DNA of 5,766 nucleotides from an uncultured Ruminococcus sp. (GCA_945876155.1 CAMCMW010000120.1:1-5766), one strand, 5' to 3'; numbered from the stretch's first letter, positions 1 through 5,117 are shown. The notes: generated by a model from the sequence alone, not told the origin. Made by a program: numbers and translations.

Positions 1-45
1 GGCGGTTCATTTAAATCGCTGCGCTCTTAAATGAATAAAGCCGCC
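1..45. repeat. Imperfect inverted repeat (hairpin) at the window edge
   Basis: TTCATTTAA at 6-14 is the exact reverse complement of TTAAATGAA at 27-35, with a 12-base loop (15-26) of the form ATCGCTGCGCTC. Outside it, GGCGG at 1-5 can pair with CCGCC at 41-45 if TAAAG at 36-40 bulges out. The left edge of the window cuts off any further pairing. Every reading frame entering from the left meets a stop within the first 33 bases, so this could also overlap the 3' end of an upstream gene. Confidence 0.55.
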
Positions 46-120
46 GTGGATAAATTGAGTTTGGGTTAGCTGATTTGTGTCATTAGTCAACGTGTTTTTG
101 CGTAAAAGAACGGCGGCTTT
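37..120. repeat. Long-loop inverted repeat AAAGCCGCCG / CGGCGGCTTT
   Basis: The 10-base arm at 37-46 is exactly complementary to the arm at 111-120, leaving a 64-base AT-rich loop. The right arm ends in a short T run (118-122), so it could act as a weak terminator for plus-strand transcription. The left arm shares CCGCC (41-45) with the hairpin at 1-45, so the two structures exclude each other. No open reading frame of note lies in the loop. The pairing is seen directly; any regulatory role is inference. Confidence 0.5.
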
Positions 121-122
121 TT

Positions 123-209
123 AAGAGTTTCGCCCTCTGCGGAGGGCGACAAGGGGACCGCCGTCCCCTTTGAACCCCTGCAGCCTTTGAAAAGGCTGGC
201 GAAACTTTT
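123..209. repeat. Multi-hairpin palindromic element (three hairpins inside an outer stem)
   Basis: An outer stem pairs AGTTTCGCC (126-134) with GGCGAAACT (198-206), and can be extended by three pairs to 123-209. Inside lie three perfect hairpins. The first is CGCCCTC/GAGGGCG (131-137 with 142-148, loop TGCG). The second is AAGGGGAC/GTCCCCTT (151-158 with 163-170, loop CGCC). The third is CAGCCTT/AAGGCTG (181-187 with 192-198, loop TGAA). The first and third hairpins share a few bases with the outer stem, so the forms compete. From memory, near-identical elements are scattered between genes in Ruminococcus and Faecalibacterium genomes; only one copy is present here. It encodes no protein. Confidence 0.7.
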
Positions 210-249
210 GTATTAGTAACTACTGCAAAATGTCTTTTTTGACGGCTTT

Positions 250-279
250 ACGGATGACCACTGGTCGTCCGTTTTTTTT
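250..279 (+). terminator. Strong intrinsic terminator upstream of the phage-type unit
   Basis: ACGGATGACC (250-259) pairs over all ten positions (one G-T pair) with GGTCGTCCGT (263-272), with a 3-base loop, and an eight-T tract follows at 272-279. It should stop plus-strand transcripts arriving from the left, which insulates the five-gene unit starting at 367. Confidence 0.85.
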
Positions 280-316
280 ATTACAATTCAGTTACACTTT
301 TTTCTTATTTGCATAT

Positions 317-322
317 TATAAT
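317..322 (+). promoter_or_regulatory. Possible promoter -10 box for the phage-type unit
   Basis: A perfect TATAAT lies 45 bases before the ATG at 367, in an AT-rich stretch just after the terminator at 250-279. No good -35 hexamer is found at 16-18 bases upstream, and there is no TGn extension, so the assignment rests on the -10 match and the position. A phage-encoded activator could make up for a poor -35. Confidence 0.4.
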
Positions 323-366
323 ACAAAAAACCATTGTTTTCAGGCTATTGGTGAGGAGGTAAAAAA

Positions 367-597
367 ATGAACAGCGAAATTATTGTTGCACTGATTTCAC
401 TTCTGGGAACGTTCGGCGGAACACTCAGCGGTATTTTCGTTTCGTCAAAAATGACAAACTACCGCCTGCAGCAGCTTGAAAACAAAGTCGCTGAACACAA
501 CAACTTCGCAAGGCGTATGCCAGTGCTGGAAGAGAAGATTGAAGTCGCCAACCACAGAATAAGCGACCTTGAAAGGAGGGCGGAAAATGGTAAATAA
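367..597 (+). CDS. Phage-type membrane-anchored coiled-coil protein (XhlA-like lysis-module protein)
   Basis: The product has 76 residues. Residues 5-26 form one hydrophobic, glycine-rich segment that should span the membrane. Residues 31-74 are a charged helix with coiled-coil character (RLQQLENKVAEHN, then LEEKIEVANHRISDLERR). From memory, small proteins with this NYRxxQLExKVxxHN...VANHRIxDLE pattern occur directly before holins in Clostridia prophages and are often labelled XhlA-like, although XhlA itself has its membrane segment at the C-terminus. Its role in lysis is unproven; it may assist the holin. AGGAGGT at 354-360, six bases before the ATG, fixes the start. Its end overlaps the holin gene by 11 bases, which suggests translational coupling. 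Confidence 0.75.
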   Translation: MNSEIIVALISLLGTFGGTLSGIFVSSKMTNYRLQQLENKVAEHNNFARRMPVLEEKIEVANHRISDLERRAENGK

Positions 598-769
598 GCT
601 GTTAAAACTGGTAAACGTAAAGAGTATTGTCACCATCATGCTGACCGGTGTTTTTGCGGCACTGTCACTGAAAGGCACAATATCCGGAGAGCAGTTTCTG
701 ATGATATTCACCACTGTCATTGCGTTTTACTTCGGAACACAGCATGAAAAAATGGAGGACAAAAAATGA
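587..769 (+). CDS. Small phage holin-like membrane protein
   Basis: The product has 60 residues and two predicted membrane helices, about residues 12-28 and 33-51, joined by a short KGTISGE turn and followed by a charged tail (HEKMEDKK). Size, topology and the place between the coiled-coil gene and the amidase fit a holin, which would form the membrane lesion that lets the amidase reach the cell wall. ATG 587 is chosen over an upstream TTG at 569 because AAAGGAGG at 572-579 is correctly spaced for 587. The stop codon overlaps the amidase start in an ATGA (766-769). Holins are too diverse for the sequence alone to prove the function. Confidence 0.75.
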   Translation: MVNKLLKLVNVKSIVTIMLTGVFAALSLKGTISGEQFLMIFTTVIAFYFGTQHEKMEDKK

Positions 770-1512
770 CCATAACAAACAGGTTTATCACAAACAACCG
801 ACCCTGTGAAAAAAGGGAGAAAACAACTGCAATTGCCGTGCATTATATCGGCAATCCGGGTACTACAGCCGATGCCAACAGGAATTACTTCCAGAACAAT
901 AACAATGACGTTTCAAGCAATTTTATTATTGGTCTGGACGGGGAGATACTCTGCTGTATTCCGGACGAGGAAGTCGCATGGTGTACCTGTCAGGCTAATT
1001 CCTGGAGCGTTTCGGTTGAGTGCTGCCACCCGGACAGTACCGGAAAATTCAATGATAGGACTTATCAGAGCCTTGTGGAGCTTTGCGCTTATCTTTGCAG
1101 AAAGTACGGTCTTGACGAAAATGATATTATACGTCATTATGATGTGACCGGAAAAGTCTGCCCGAAATCCTTTGTCCCCGAAAGCAAGGGAGGTACGGAC
1201 GATAACAGTAATTCTGCATGGAAAAAGTTCAAAGCAGATGTGAAAAACAGGCTTGAACCGGAAGTACTGGACAAGTCCGGCTACAAAAAGGGCGACGCTA
1301 CAATAGGCGTCCTTTCTCTGAAAGAACTTCTGCTTATTGCAAAGGTGCTGGGGATAAACAAATTCGGCATGGACAAAAACAGGCATTTCGGCACTGGTAC
1401 CCTTAACGCCGTAAACTACCTTTTAGAGGTCTGGGGGTACAGTAAAAACGGCATAGCAGGGGAGAAATTTATAAAACGTCTGCACAGCGAAATTGAAAAG
1501 AAGGTGAAATAA
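766..1512 (+). CDS. N-acetylmuramoyl-L-alanine amidase (Amidase_2 / T7-lysozyme type endolysin)
   Basis: This 248-residue endolysin should cut the amide bond between N-acetylmuramic acid and L-alanine of peptidoglycan. The N-terminal Amidase_2 domain spans about residues 5-160. The expected zinc ligands are H26 (AVHYIG), H124 (IIRHYDV) and C132 (GKVCP), and K130 matches the catalytic lysine of T7 lysozyme (K128). Where T7 lysozyme has Tyr46-His47, this protein has Ser51-Asn52 (VSSNFIIG). Residues about 170-248 form a second domain with a GxxYKKGD start and FGTGTLNAVNYLL...NGIAGEKFIKRL, which resembles a divergent peptidoglycan-binding repeat. There is no signal peptide, consistent with holin-dependent export. 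GGAGG at 754-758 precedes the ATG by seven bases, and the start overlaps the holin stop. Family assignment is firm; the C-terminal domain call is tentative. Confidence 0.93.
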   Translation: MTITNRFITNNRPCEKREKTTAIAVHYIGNPGTTADANRNYFQNNNNDVSSNFIIGLDGEILCCIPDEEVAWCTCQANSWSVSVECCHPDSTGKFNDRTYQSLVELCAYLCRKYGLDENDIIRHYDVTGKVCPKSFVPESKGGTDDNSNSAWKKFKADVKNRLEPEVLDKSGYKKGDATIGVLSLKELLLIAKVLGINKFGMDKNRHFGTGTLNAVNYLLEVWGYSKNGIAGEKFIKRLHSEIEKKVK

Positions 1513-1513
1513 A

Positions 1514-1912
1514 ATGCTGTATATTGACAAGAATTCCGGTATTCACGTAAGCAGAGGTGACTCGGCAGCGTTGTCCACACAGCCGGAAAAAGTTCTGGAG
1601 GACGGTACGACTGAACCGATAATCCTTGATGAAAACTCGTGTGTAATCTTTACTGTGAAATCGAAGTACAGCGGTGACACACTGATAAAGCGCATACTTA
1701 CGGCTGCGGATTATGTTGAAGGGGTACTGTCCTTTTGTATTCTGCCCGGTGAAACGGATTTTCCGCCAAACGGTTATGAGTACAGCTTTATGTACATTCC
1801 CGATATGACAAGTCCGGACCAGGCTTATACTTATGCGCAGGGAATATTTGAAATAATGCACTCGGTAAGCAGAGTGAGCGATCTGGCAGGTGATGAAAAT
1901 GGCAATGATTAG
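1514..1912 (+). CDS. Phage tail/baseplate-like small beta-sandwich protein (BppU-type N-terminal fold, tentative)
   Basis: The product has 132 residues with no signal peptide or membrane segment. The pattern is an opening IHVSRGDSAAL, a central VIFTVKSKYSGDTLIKRIL strand pair, then LPGETDFPPNGYEYSFMYIPD. It recalls the N-terminal beta domain of receptor-binding or upper-baseplate proteins of Firmicute phages, where a 'RGD-sssL ... FTVK ... L.PeDT ..G.Y.Ydv' pattern is common. This resemblance is by eye. The start follows the amidase stop by one base, and AAGGTG at 1501-1506 is a well-spaced ribosome binding site. Its 3' end overlaps the next gene by 14 bases. It lies after the lysis genes, whereas tail genes usually come before them. 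Confidence 0.6.
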   Translation: MLYIDKNSGIHVSRGDSAALSTQPEKVLEDGTTEPIILDENSCVIFTVKSKYSGDTLIKRILTAADYVEGVLSFCILPGETDFPPNGYEYSFMYIPDMTSPDQAYTYAQGIFEIMHSVSRVSDLAGDENGND

Positions 1913-2141
1913 CGGAACGGTTTCAGCCGGTGGTTTAGTATCAGGACAGGTAAGGACAGCAGAGGCAGCTAAGGTGGAGCTGGTGTTTGCAAGCCGGTCT
2001 GAATTTCCCGATGCCGGAAAACCGGACAGGCTTTATGTGGCTACTGATGAAAATGCGGCTTACAGGTTTGACGCAGAGCAGAATATTTATGTGCGTTTAA
2101 ATCAGTTTGATGCGATTCAGTGCAGACTTGCAGATGAATAA
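1899..2141 (+). CDS. Small phage structural-like protein with an FPxxGKxxxLYV motif
   Basis: The product has 80 residues. An N-terminal ISGTVSAGGLVSGQVR stretch, rich in small residues, is followed by SEFPDAGKPDRLYVATDE and AAYRFDAEQNIYVRLN. The motif 'FP..G....LY.........Y..d...Y..l' is widespread in tail-fibre and other structural proteins of Firmicute phages, where it is usually part of a longer chain, so this may be a stand-alone unit or a shortened remnant. ATG 1899 is preferred because AGGTG at 1888-1892 lies six bases upstream. A GTG at 1890 and ATGs at 1893 and 1905 are poorer choices. It is the last gene of the unit; the bidirectional terminator at 2174-2206 follows. Function unknown. 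Confidence 0.6.
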   Translation: MAMISGTVSAGGLVSGQVRTAEAAKVELVFASRSEFPDAGKPDRLYVATDENAAYRFDAEQNIYVRLNQFDAIQCRLADE

Positions 2142-2173
2142 GTAATTACAATATAATAGTATAGGTAAATACA

Positions 2174-2206
2174 AAAATGGACGTTCTTTTAAAGAGCGTC
2201 CATTTT
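2174..2206. terminator. Bidirectional intrinsic terminator between convergent units
   Basis: AAAATGGACG (2174-2183) pairs perfectly with CGTCCATTTT (2197-2206), and five further pairs (one G-T) close a 3-base loop at 2189-2191. The A run at 2173-2177 and the T run at 2203-2206 make it work in both directions. It should end the plus-strand unit (last stop at 2141) and also stop minus-strand read-through from the gene ending at 2345. Confidence 0.85.
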
Positions 2207-2212
2207 ATATAG

Positions 2213-2239
2213 TGAACGCAAAAAAGATTTTTACGTTCA
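2213..2239. repeat. Second hairpin in the convergent gap
   Basis: TGAACG (2213-2218) pairs with CGTTCA (2234-2239). After one C/A mismatch, an A run (2220-2224) pairs with a T run (2228-2232), leaving a 3-base AGA loop. No clear T tract follows on the plus strand. It may be a backup to the terminator six bases to its left. Confidence 0.5.
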
Positions 2240-2258
2240 ATATGTTTATTTATTTTTA

Positions 2259-2340
2259 TAGCCTCGCACATCCGCTTACTTCGTTCGCTCCGTGCGTATC
2301 GGCTAATAGTAAACTAAAAATAAATTTTTGTTTACTATTA
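2259..2340. repeat. Pair of adjoining inverted repeats around a GC-rich island
   Basis: TAGCC (2259-2263) and CGCAC (2265-2269) can pair with GGCTA (2301-2305) and GTGCG (2292-2296), enclosing a GC-rich stretch that contains TTCGTTCGCTCC. Directly adjoining, TAATAGTAAAC (2304-2314) is an exact inverted repeat of GTTTACTATTA (2330-2340), with four more A-T pairs inside after one mismatch. ATTTTTAT follows at 2341-2348, so the second stem could act as a weak terminator for plus-strand transcripts. The two structures share bases 2304-2305. No gene lies in this stretch. Confidence 0.5.
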
Positions 2341-2344
2341 ATTT

Positions 2345-2527
2345 TTATCTCTCCACAGGAGAAACAATCGGTTTTCCGGTATTGTCAAGCAGGGGAGTCA
2401 TGCCGCCTGAATATCCTGACATATGATACAGGTAATTAACACCGGTTTCTTTGTCAACCCAGATTTCAGTAACCTCAAGCTGACCCTGTTTGTAGATTCT
2501 TTCAAATCTCTTGTCGTCTTTTGCCAT
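2345..2527 (-). CDS. DUF6440 family small protein
   Basis: The product has 60 residues and belongs to DUF6440, recognised by DKRFERIYKQG, then VTEIWVDKETGVNYLYHMSGYSGG and a closing MTPLLDNTGKPIV. It is soluble, without a signal peptide or membrane segment, and its length is about full for the family. The function of the family is unknown. AAAAGGAG (complement of 2538-2545) lies ten bases before the ATG. The gene follows the GH13 gene after 31 bases in the same direction, so it is probably the last cistron of the operon. The hairpins at 2174-2340 lie just past its stop. Confidence 0.88.
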   Translation of the reverse strand: MAKDDKRFERIYKQGQLEVTEIWVDKETGVNYLYHMSGYSGGMTPLLDNTGKPIVSPVER

Positions 2528-2558
2528 TGGTTCTTTTCTCCTTTTAAGTTAAAAACTA

Positions 2559-4145
2559 TCAGTCTATCTTCGTAAATCTCGGCTGACCGTCTGCAACACC
2601 CACGAACAGTGACTTAGGTCTTGCCCAGAGTTCGCCGTCTGACAGCGATTTGTAAATTACAAGTTCTTCAAGAGTTTCGCTGTGCTTTGCAACTGAAACA
2701 ACTTCGTACTCGCCGCCCTTGTAGTGACGGTACTTTCCGCCGATAACGATTTCAGTTTCAGCTGGGATTTCTTCCTTCTCCGGCTCAGGTTCTTCATTGA
2801 GGAATGCGTCCTCAACAATAATCATGGAGGAGAACGGCGGCATCTTTATATAAGCGTTGCCGTTTTCAACGTTTACACGCTGACCGCTTAATGCGTCAAC
2901 AAGCGCCGGACGGTTTGTGTTGAAACAGAGGTCGTAATCTCTGTCCTCAAGGTTGAGGGCAACAAATACCTGCTGTTCGTTGAGTTCCTTTAAGAAGAGC
3001 ATCTGCTGATTGCGGATAATCATTGTGTAGTATTTTCCGGTTCTCAGTGCCGGGTACGCTTTGTAGATACGTCCCAGCTTGACGATATGCTCGTAAAGCT
3101 TAGTGTTCTTGTCCGGAATATCGCCCAGATTAAGGCATGGTCTGAGATTATCATCGGAATTGTTTTCCTTGACGCCCTTTACGCCGAACTCACCGCCGTA
3201 ATAAATCGACGGAATACCCGGCATACAGTAAAGCAGTGTATAGACATTGCAAAGGTGCTCCGGATTTGTGAGAGTGCTTGCGATACGGTTTACATCGTGG
3301 TTGTCAACGAATGTATAGAGATTGATGTTCGGGTAAATCGCATTGCTGCCTGACTGACGGTTGATTGAGTAGTCAATCTCGAAGTAGTTCTTGGTATTGT
3401 GTGAAGAGTAGATACCCTTGTAGCACTCGTAGTTGGTAACGCTGTCCAGCATTTCAGGGTTAGCCCAGCGGTTGTAGTCACCGAAAATAATCTCACCCAT
3501 AAGCCAGAACTCCGGATTCTTACCCTTGCAGAAGTTTCTGATTCTCTTGAAGAAGTCGAACTCGATACAGTCAGCGGCGTCGAAACGGATACCGTCGATT
3601 TTGAATTCTTTCATCCAGTAGTTTACTGCGTCGATAAGGTGGTCGCAGACACCCGGATTTCTTAAATTAAGCTTTACAAGGTTATAGTGACCGTTCCAGC
3701 CCTCGTACCAGAAATTGTCTCCGCACGGACTCTGACCGTCAAAATTCAGATTCTGGAACCAGTCGCAGTACTGTGAATTTCTTCCGTTCTGCTGAATATC
3801 CACAAACTGCGGGAACTTTCTGCCGACGTGATTGAAAACGCCGTCTAAAATAATGCGGATTCCGTTTTCATGGAGCTGTTCGCAGATTTTCTTGAAAGAC
3901 TCGTTGTCGCCAAGACGTCTGTCAATGGTCTTGTAGTCGATAGTGTCATAGCCGTGTTCAACGGACTCGAAAACCGGTCCGAGGTAAACAGCGTCTATAT
4001 TCATTTCCTTAAGGTGAGGAATCCAGTCGATAAGCTTGTCCAGACGGTACTGAACCGGACCTCCCTCGTTTACCTTCGGTGCTCCGCAGAACCCGAGAGG
4101 GTAAATGTGATAAATGATTGCGTTGTCATACCAGTGATTGCTCAT
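2559..4145 (-). CDS. Cytoplasmic GH13 alpha-amylase-family enzyme fused to a C-terminal DUF1653 domain
   Basis: The product has 528 residues. The GH13 (beta/alpha)8 barrel (about residues 8-365) has all four conserved regions: DGVFNH (101-106), GIRFDAAD with nucleophile D189 and R187, MGEII with acid/base E218, and FVDNHDVNRI with D284. An active retaining glucosidase, glucanotransferase or amylase acting on alpha-glucans or maltodextrins is expected; exact specificity cannot be read here. Residues about 366-445 are the usual C-terminal beta domain (ending PPFSSMIIVED). An acidic, proline-rich linker (about 447-467) leads to DUF1653 (469-528: GGKYRHYKGGEYEVV, AKHSETLEELVIYKS, LWARPKSLF, PRFTKI), normally a separate small protein of unknown function. 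No signal peptide is present, so the enzyme is cytoplasmic. AAAGGTGA (complement of 4152-4159) sets the start. It is the second gene of the minus-strand operon, 45 bases after the HD gene. Confidence 0.95.
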   Translation of the reverse strand: MSNHWYDNAIIYHIYPLGFCGAPKVNEGGPVQYRLDKLIDWIPHLKEMNIDAVYLGPVFESVEHGYDTIDYKTIDRRLGDNESFKKICEQLHENGIRIILDGVFNHVGRKFPQFVDIQQNGRNSQYCDWFQNLNFDGQSPCGDNFWYEGWNGHYNLVKLNLRNPGVCDHLIDAVNYWMKEFKIDGIRFDAADCIEFDFFKRIRNFCKGKNPEFWLMGEIIFGDYNRWANPEMLDSVTNYECYKGIYSSHNTKNYFEIDYSINRQSGSNAIYPNINLYTFVDNHDVNRIASTLTNPEHLCNVYTLLYCMPGIPSIYYGGEFGVKGVKENNSDDNLRPCLNLGDIPDKNTKLYEHIVKLGRIYKAYPALRTGKYYTMIIRNQQMLFLKELNEQQVFVALNLEDRDYDLCFNTNRPALVDALSGQRVNVENGNAYIKMPPFSSMIIVEDAFLNEEPEPEKEEIPAETEIVIGGKYRHYKGGEYEVVSVAKHSETLEELVIYKSLSDGELWARPKSLFVGVADGQPRFTKID

Positions 4146-4190
4146 TTTAATTCACCTTTCCTATTTGATTTGGGGCATAAACCACTGATT

Positions 4191-4781
4191 TTACGGTGTT
4201 GCCTCCAGATAGTATGTAGCCTCCATGTCAGCGACGCTGAGAGCGAAAGCAAGAGGGAACATTTCAAAGGCACTGCCAATGCTGTTTCTGTCCTCAATCC
4301 CCGAAAAGCCCATGTGATACCTGATAGCAAAGGCCTCCTCCCGTGTAAGCCGCATAAAACCGGAAACTATATAGACCGACTTTTCACCGTGTCCATACGG
4401 CAGGCGGTCATTGATAGTATAATAAGGGACTTTCTCCCATACACCCTGGTCATTTTTGGCATTTCTGTAATCAACAGCGTAAAAGTTCATCTTGCACACG
4501 TCATGCAGGAGTGAAACGAGGGCGATTGTTTCCTCGCTGTAGTTCATTCTGTAAAGCTCCTTTGTGCGTGGACGTGTAAGGTAGTCCTTTAAGCAGTTGT
4601 ATACGTTAATGCTGTGTTCGCACAGACCGCCGGCGTAAGAACCGTGATAGCGTGTACTGCACGGTGCCTCAAAAAAATCGCTCTGGTCGGAAAGCAGGTA
4701 ATTCAAAAGCTTGTCCGAACCCGGTCTGCTGATATTTTCCTGATATATTCTCAGAAATTCTTCTTTTGCGTTTTCAATCAT
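4191..4781 (-). CDS. HD-domain metal-dependent hydrolase
   Basis: The product has 196 residues. Candidate metal ligands appear in HD-superfamily order: H46 (RYHGSY), H56 (GGLCEHSINVY), H93-D94 (LLHDVCKMNFY), H131 (PYGHGEKS), H156 (AIRYHMGFS) and D185 (SVADMEATY). The GGL..HS plus LLHD.CK arrangement resembles the HD domain of YhaM-type 3'-5' exoribonucleases and of stand-alone HD proteins common in Firmicute genomes and phages. A phosphohydrolase acting on a nucleotide or nucleic acid is likely; the substrate is unknown. There is no signal peptide. AGGAG (complement of 4791-4795) lies nine bases before the ATG. It is the first gene of a unit with the GH13-DUF1653 and DUF6440 genes and has a well-formed promoter at 4821-4849. 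Confidence 0.85.
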   Translation of the reverse strand: MIENAKEEFLRIYQENISRPGSDKLLNYLLSDQSDFFEAPCSTRYHGSYAGGLCEHSINVYNCLKDYLTRPRTKELYRMNYSEETIALVSLLHDVCKMNFYAVDYRNAKNDQGVWEKVPYYTINDRLPYGHGEKSVYIVSGFMRLTREEAFAIRYHMGFSGIEDRNSIGSAFEMFPLAFALSVADMEATYYLEATP

Positions 4782-4820
4782 TTGGCTTTACTCCTGTAAT
4801 TGCAAAATCATTACTTTATT

Positions 4821-4849
4821 ATTTTATCATAAAATTTGTTATTTTTCAA
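4821..4849 (-). promoter_or_regulatory. Promoter of the HD / GH13-DUF1653 / DUF6440 operon
   Basis: On the minus strand TTGAAA (complement of 4844-4849) is followed after exactly 17 bases by TAAAAT (complement of 4821-4826), with a TGA extended -10 just before it. Transcription would start near 4814, about 33 bases before the ATG of the HD gene. Further upstream, TATAAT (complement of 4872-4877) and TACAAT with a TGA extension (complement of 4883-4888) are additional -10 candidates without good -35 boxes. Confidence 0.7.
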
Positions 4850-4930
4850 TGGTTTATTTGTAAAACCTACAATTATACCTCTATTGTATCACATTTCTGC
4901 GGAAAATGGTAGGGAAAATACACAAAAAAA

Positions 4931-4984
4931 TTATGCTGTACAGCCAGACGGATATTTATGCAGATTTTTGGAGAGTTATGCAGA
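4931..4984. repeat. TTATGC direct repeats upstream of the dockerin-gene promoter
   Basis: TTATGCAGA occurs at 4956-4964 and again at 4976-4984, exactly 20 bases apart start to start (about two helical turns). A shorter copy, TTATGC, lies at 4931-4936 next to the 8-base palindrome CTGTACAG (4936-4943). The last full copy ends four bases before the -35 box at 4989. Spacing and position suit binding sites for an activator on one face of the DNA; the regulator is unknown. Confidence 0.45.
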
Positions 4985-4988
4985 GTTG

Positions 4989-5017
4989 TTGAATTGTAAA
5001 TAAATTTGTGTTAAAAT
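4989..5017 (+). promoter_or_regulatory. Distal promoter P1 of the dockerin-cohesin gene
   Basis: TTGAAT (4989-4994) and TAAAAT (5012-5017) are separated by exactly 17 bases, and a TGT extended -10 precedes the second hexamer. The start point would be near 5024, giving a leader of roughly 110 bases that contains the palindrome at 5027-5040 and the second promoter. Confidence 0.6.
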
Positions 5018-5026
5018 GTTATAGAA

Positions 5027-5040
5027 AAAACAGCTGTTTT
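5027..5040. promoter_or_regulatory. 14-bp perfect palindrome, candidate operator
   Basis: AAAACAGCTGTTTT is a perfect palindrome lying just after the predicted P1 start point (near 5024) and 31 bases before the P2 -35 box. A dimeric repressor bound here would block P1. No regulator can be named. Confidence 0.45.
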
Positions 5041-5071
5041 GGCAAAAAATTGATTTGATTATAGGAAATGT

Positions 5072-5100
5072 TTGACTTTTGCAAAAAATAGTGGTAGAAT
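5072..5100 (+). promoter_or_regulatory. Proximal promoter P2 of the dockerin-cohesin gene
   Basis: TTGACT (5072-5077) and TAGAAT (5095-5100), each one base off consensus, are separated by exactly 17 bases. Transcription would start near 5107, about 26 bases before the ATG at 5133, leaving just enough room for the ribosome binding site at 5118-5124. This is the better matching of the two promoters. Confidence 0.75.
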
Positions 5101-5117
5101 TGTTTTTGAAAAAATTC
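5097..5117. promoter_or_regulatory. Inverted repeat across the P2 -10 box and start point
   Basis: GAATT at 5097-5101 pairs with AATTC at 5113-5117, and after one mismatch TTTT (5103-5106) pairs with GAAA (5108-5111), including one G-T pair. The repeat overlaps the end of the -10 box and ends directly before the AAGGAGG ribosome binding site. It could be an operator; it is AT-rich, so chance pairing is possible. Confidence 0.3.

Noticed and set aside
31..69. A 12-codon frame starting ATGAATAAAGCC
   Set aside because: It has no ribosome binding site, and its start lies inside an inverted-repeat arm; nothing supports a leader peptide.
123..209. Possible CRISPR array from repeated hairpins
   Set aside because: The hairpins differ in sequence, there are no identical repeats with regular spacers, and no cas gene is nearby.
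913..1386. A 157-codon open frame on the minus strand inside the amidase gene
   Set aside because: The plus-strand frame carries the full Amidase_2 motif set; the minus-strand frame is its shadow, with no recognisable domain.
2152..2157. A perfect TATAAT just after the last phage-type gene
   Set aside because: It lacks a -35 box and is followed within 20 bases by a strong terminator, so it is most likely chance in an AT-rich gap.
1..2210. Phage attachment sites flanking the lysis cassette
   Set aside because: I found no long direct repeat on both sides, and no tRNA gene or integrase lies in the window.
2212..2439. A 75-codon open frame on the plus strand in the convergent gap
   Set aside because: It runs through hairpins and a terminator region and then antisense through the DUF6440 gene; its sequence is low-complexity and it has no ribosome binding site.
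3870..4514. A 214-codon open frame on the plus strand across the HD and GH13 genes
   Set aside because: It lies antisense to two genes with conserved catalytic motifs on the minus strand, its product resembles no family I know, and no ribosome binding site stands out.
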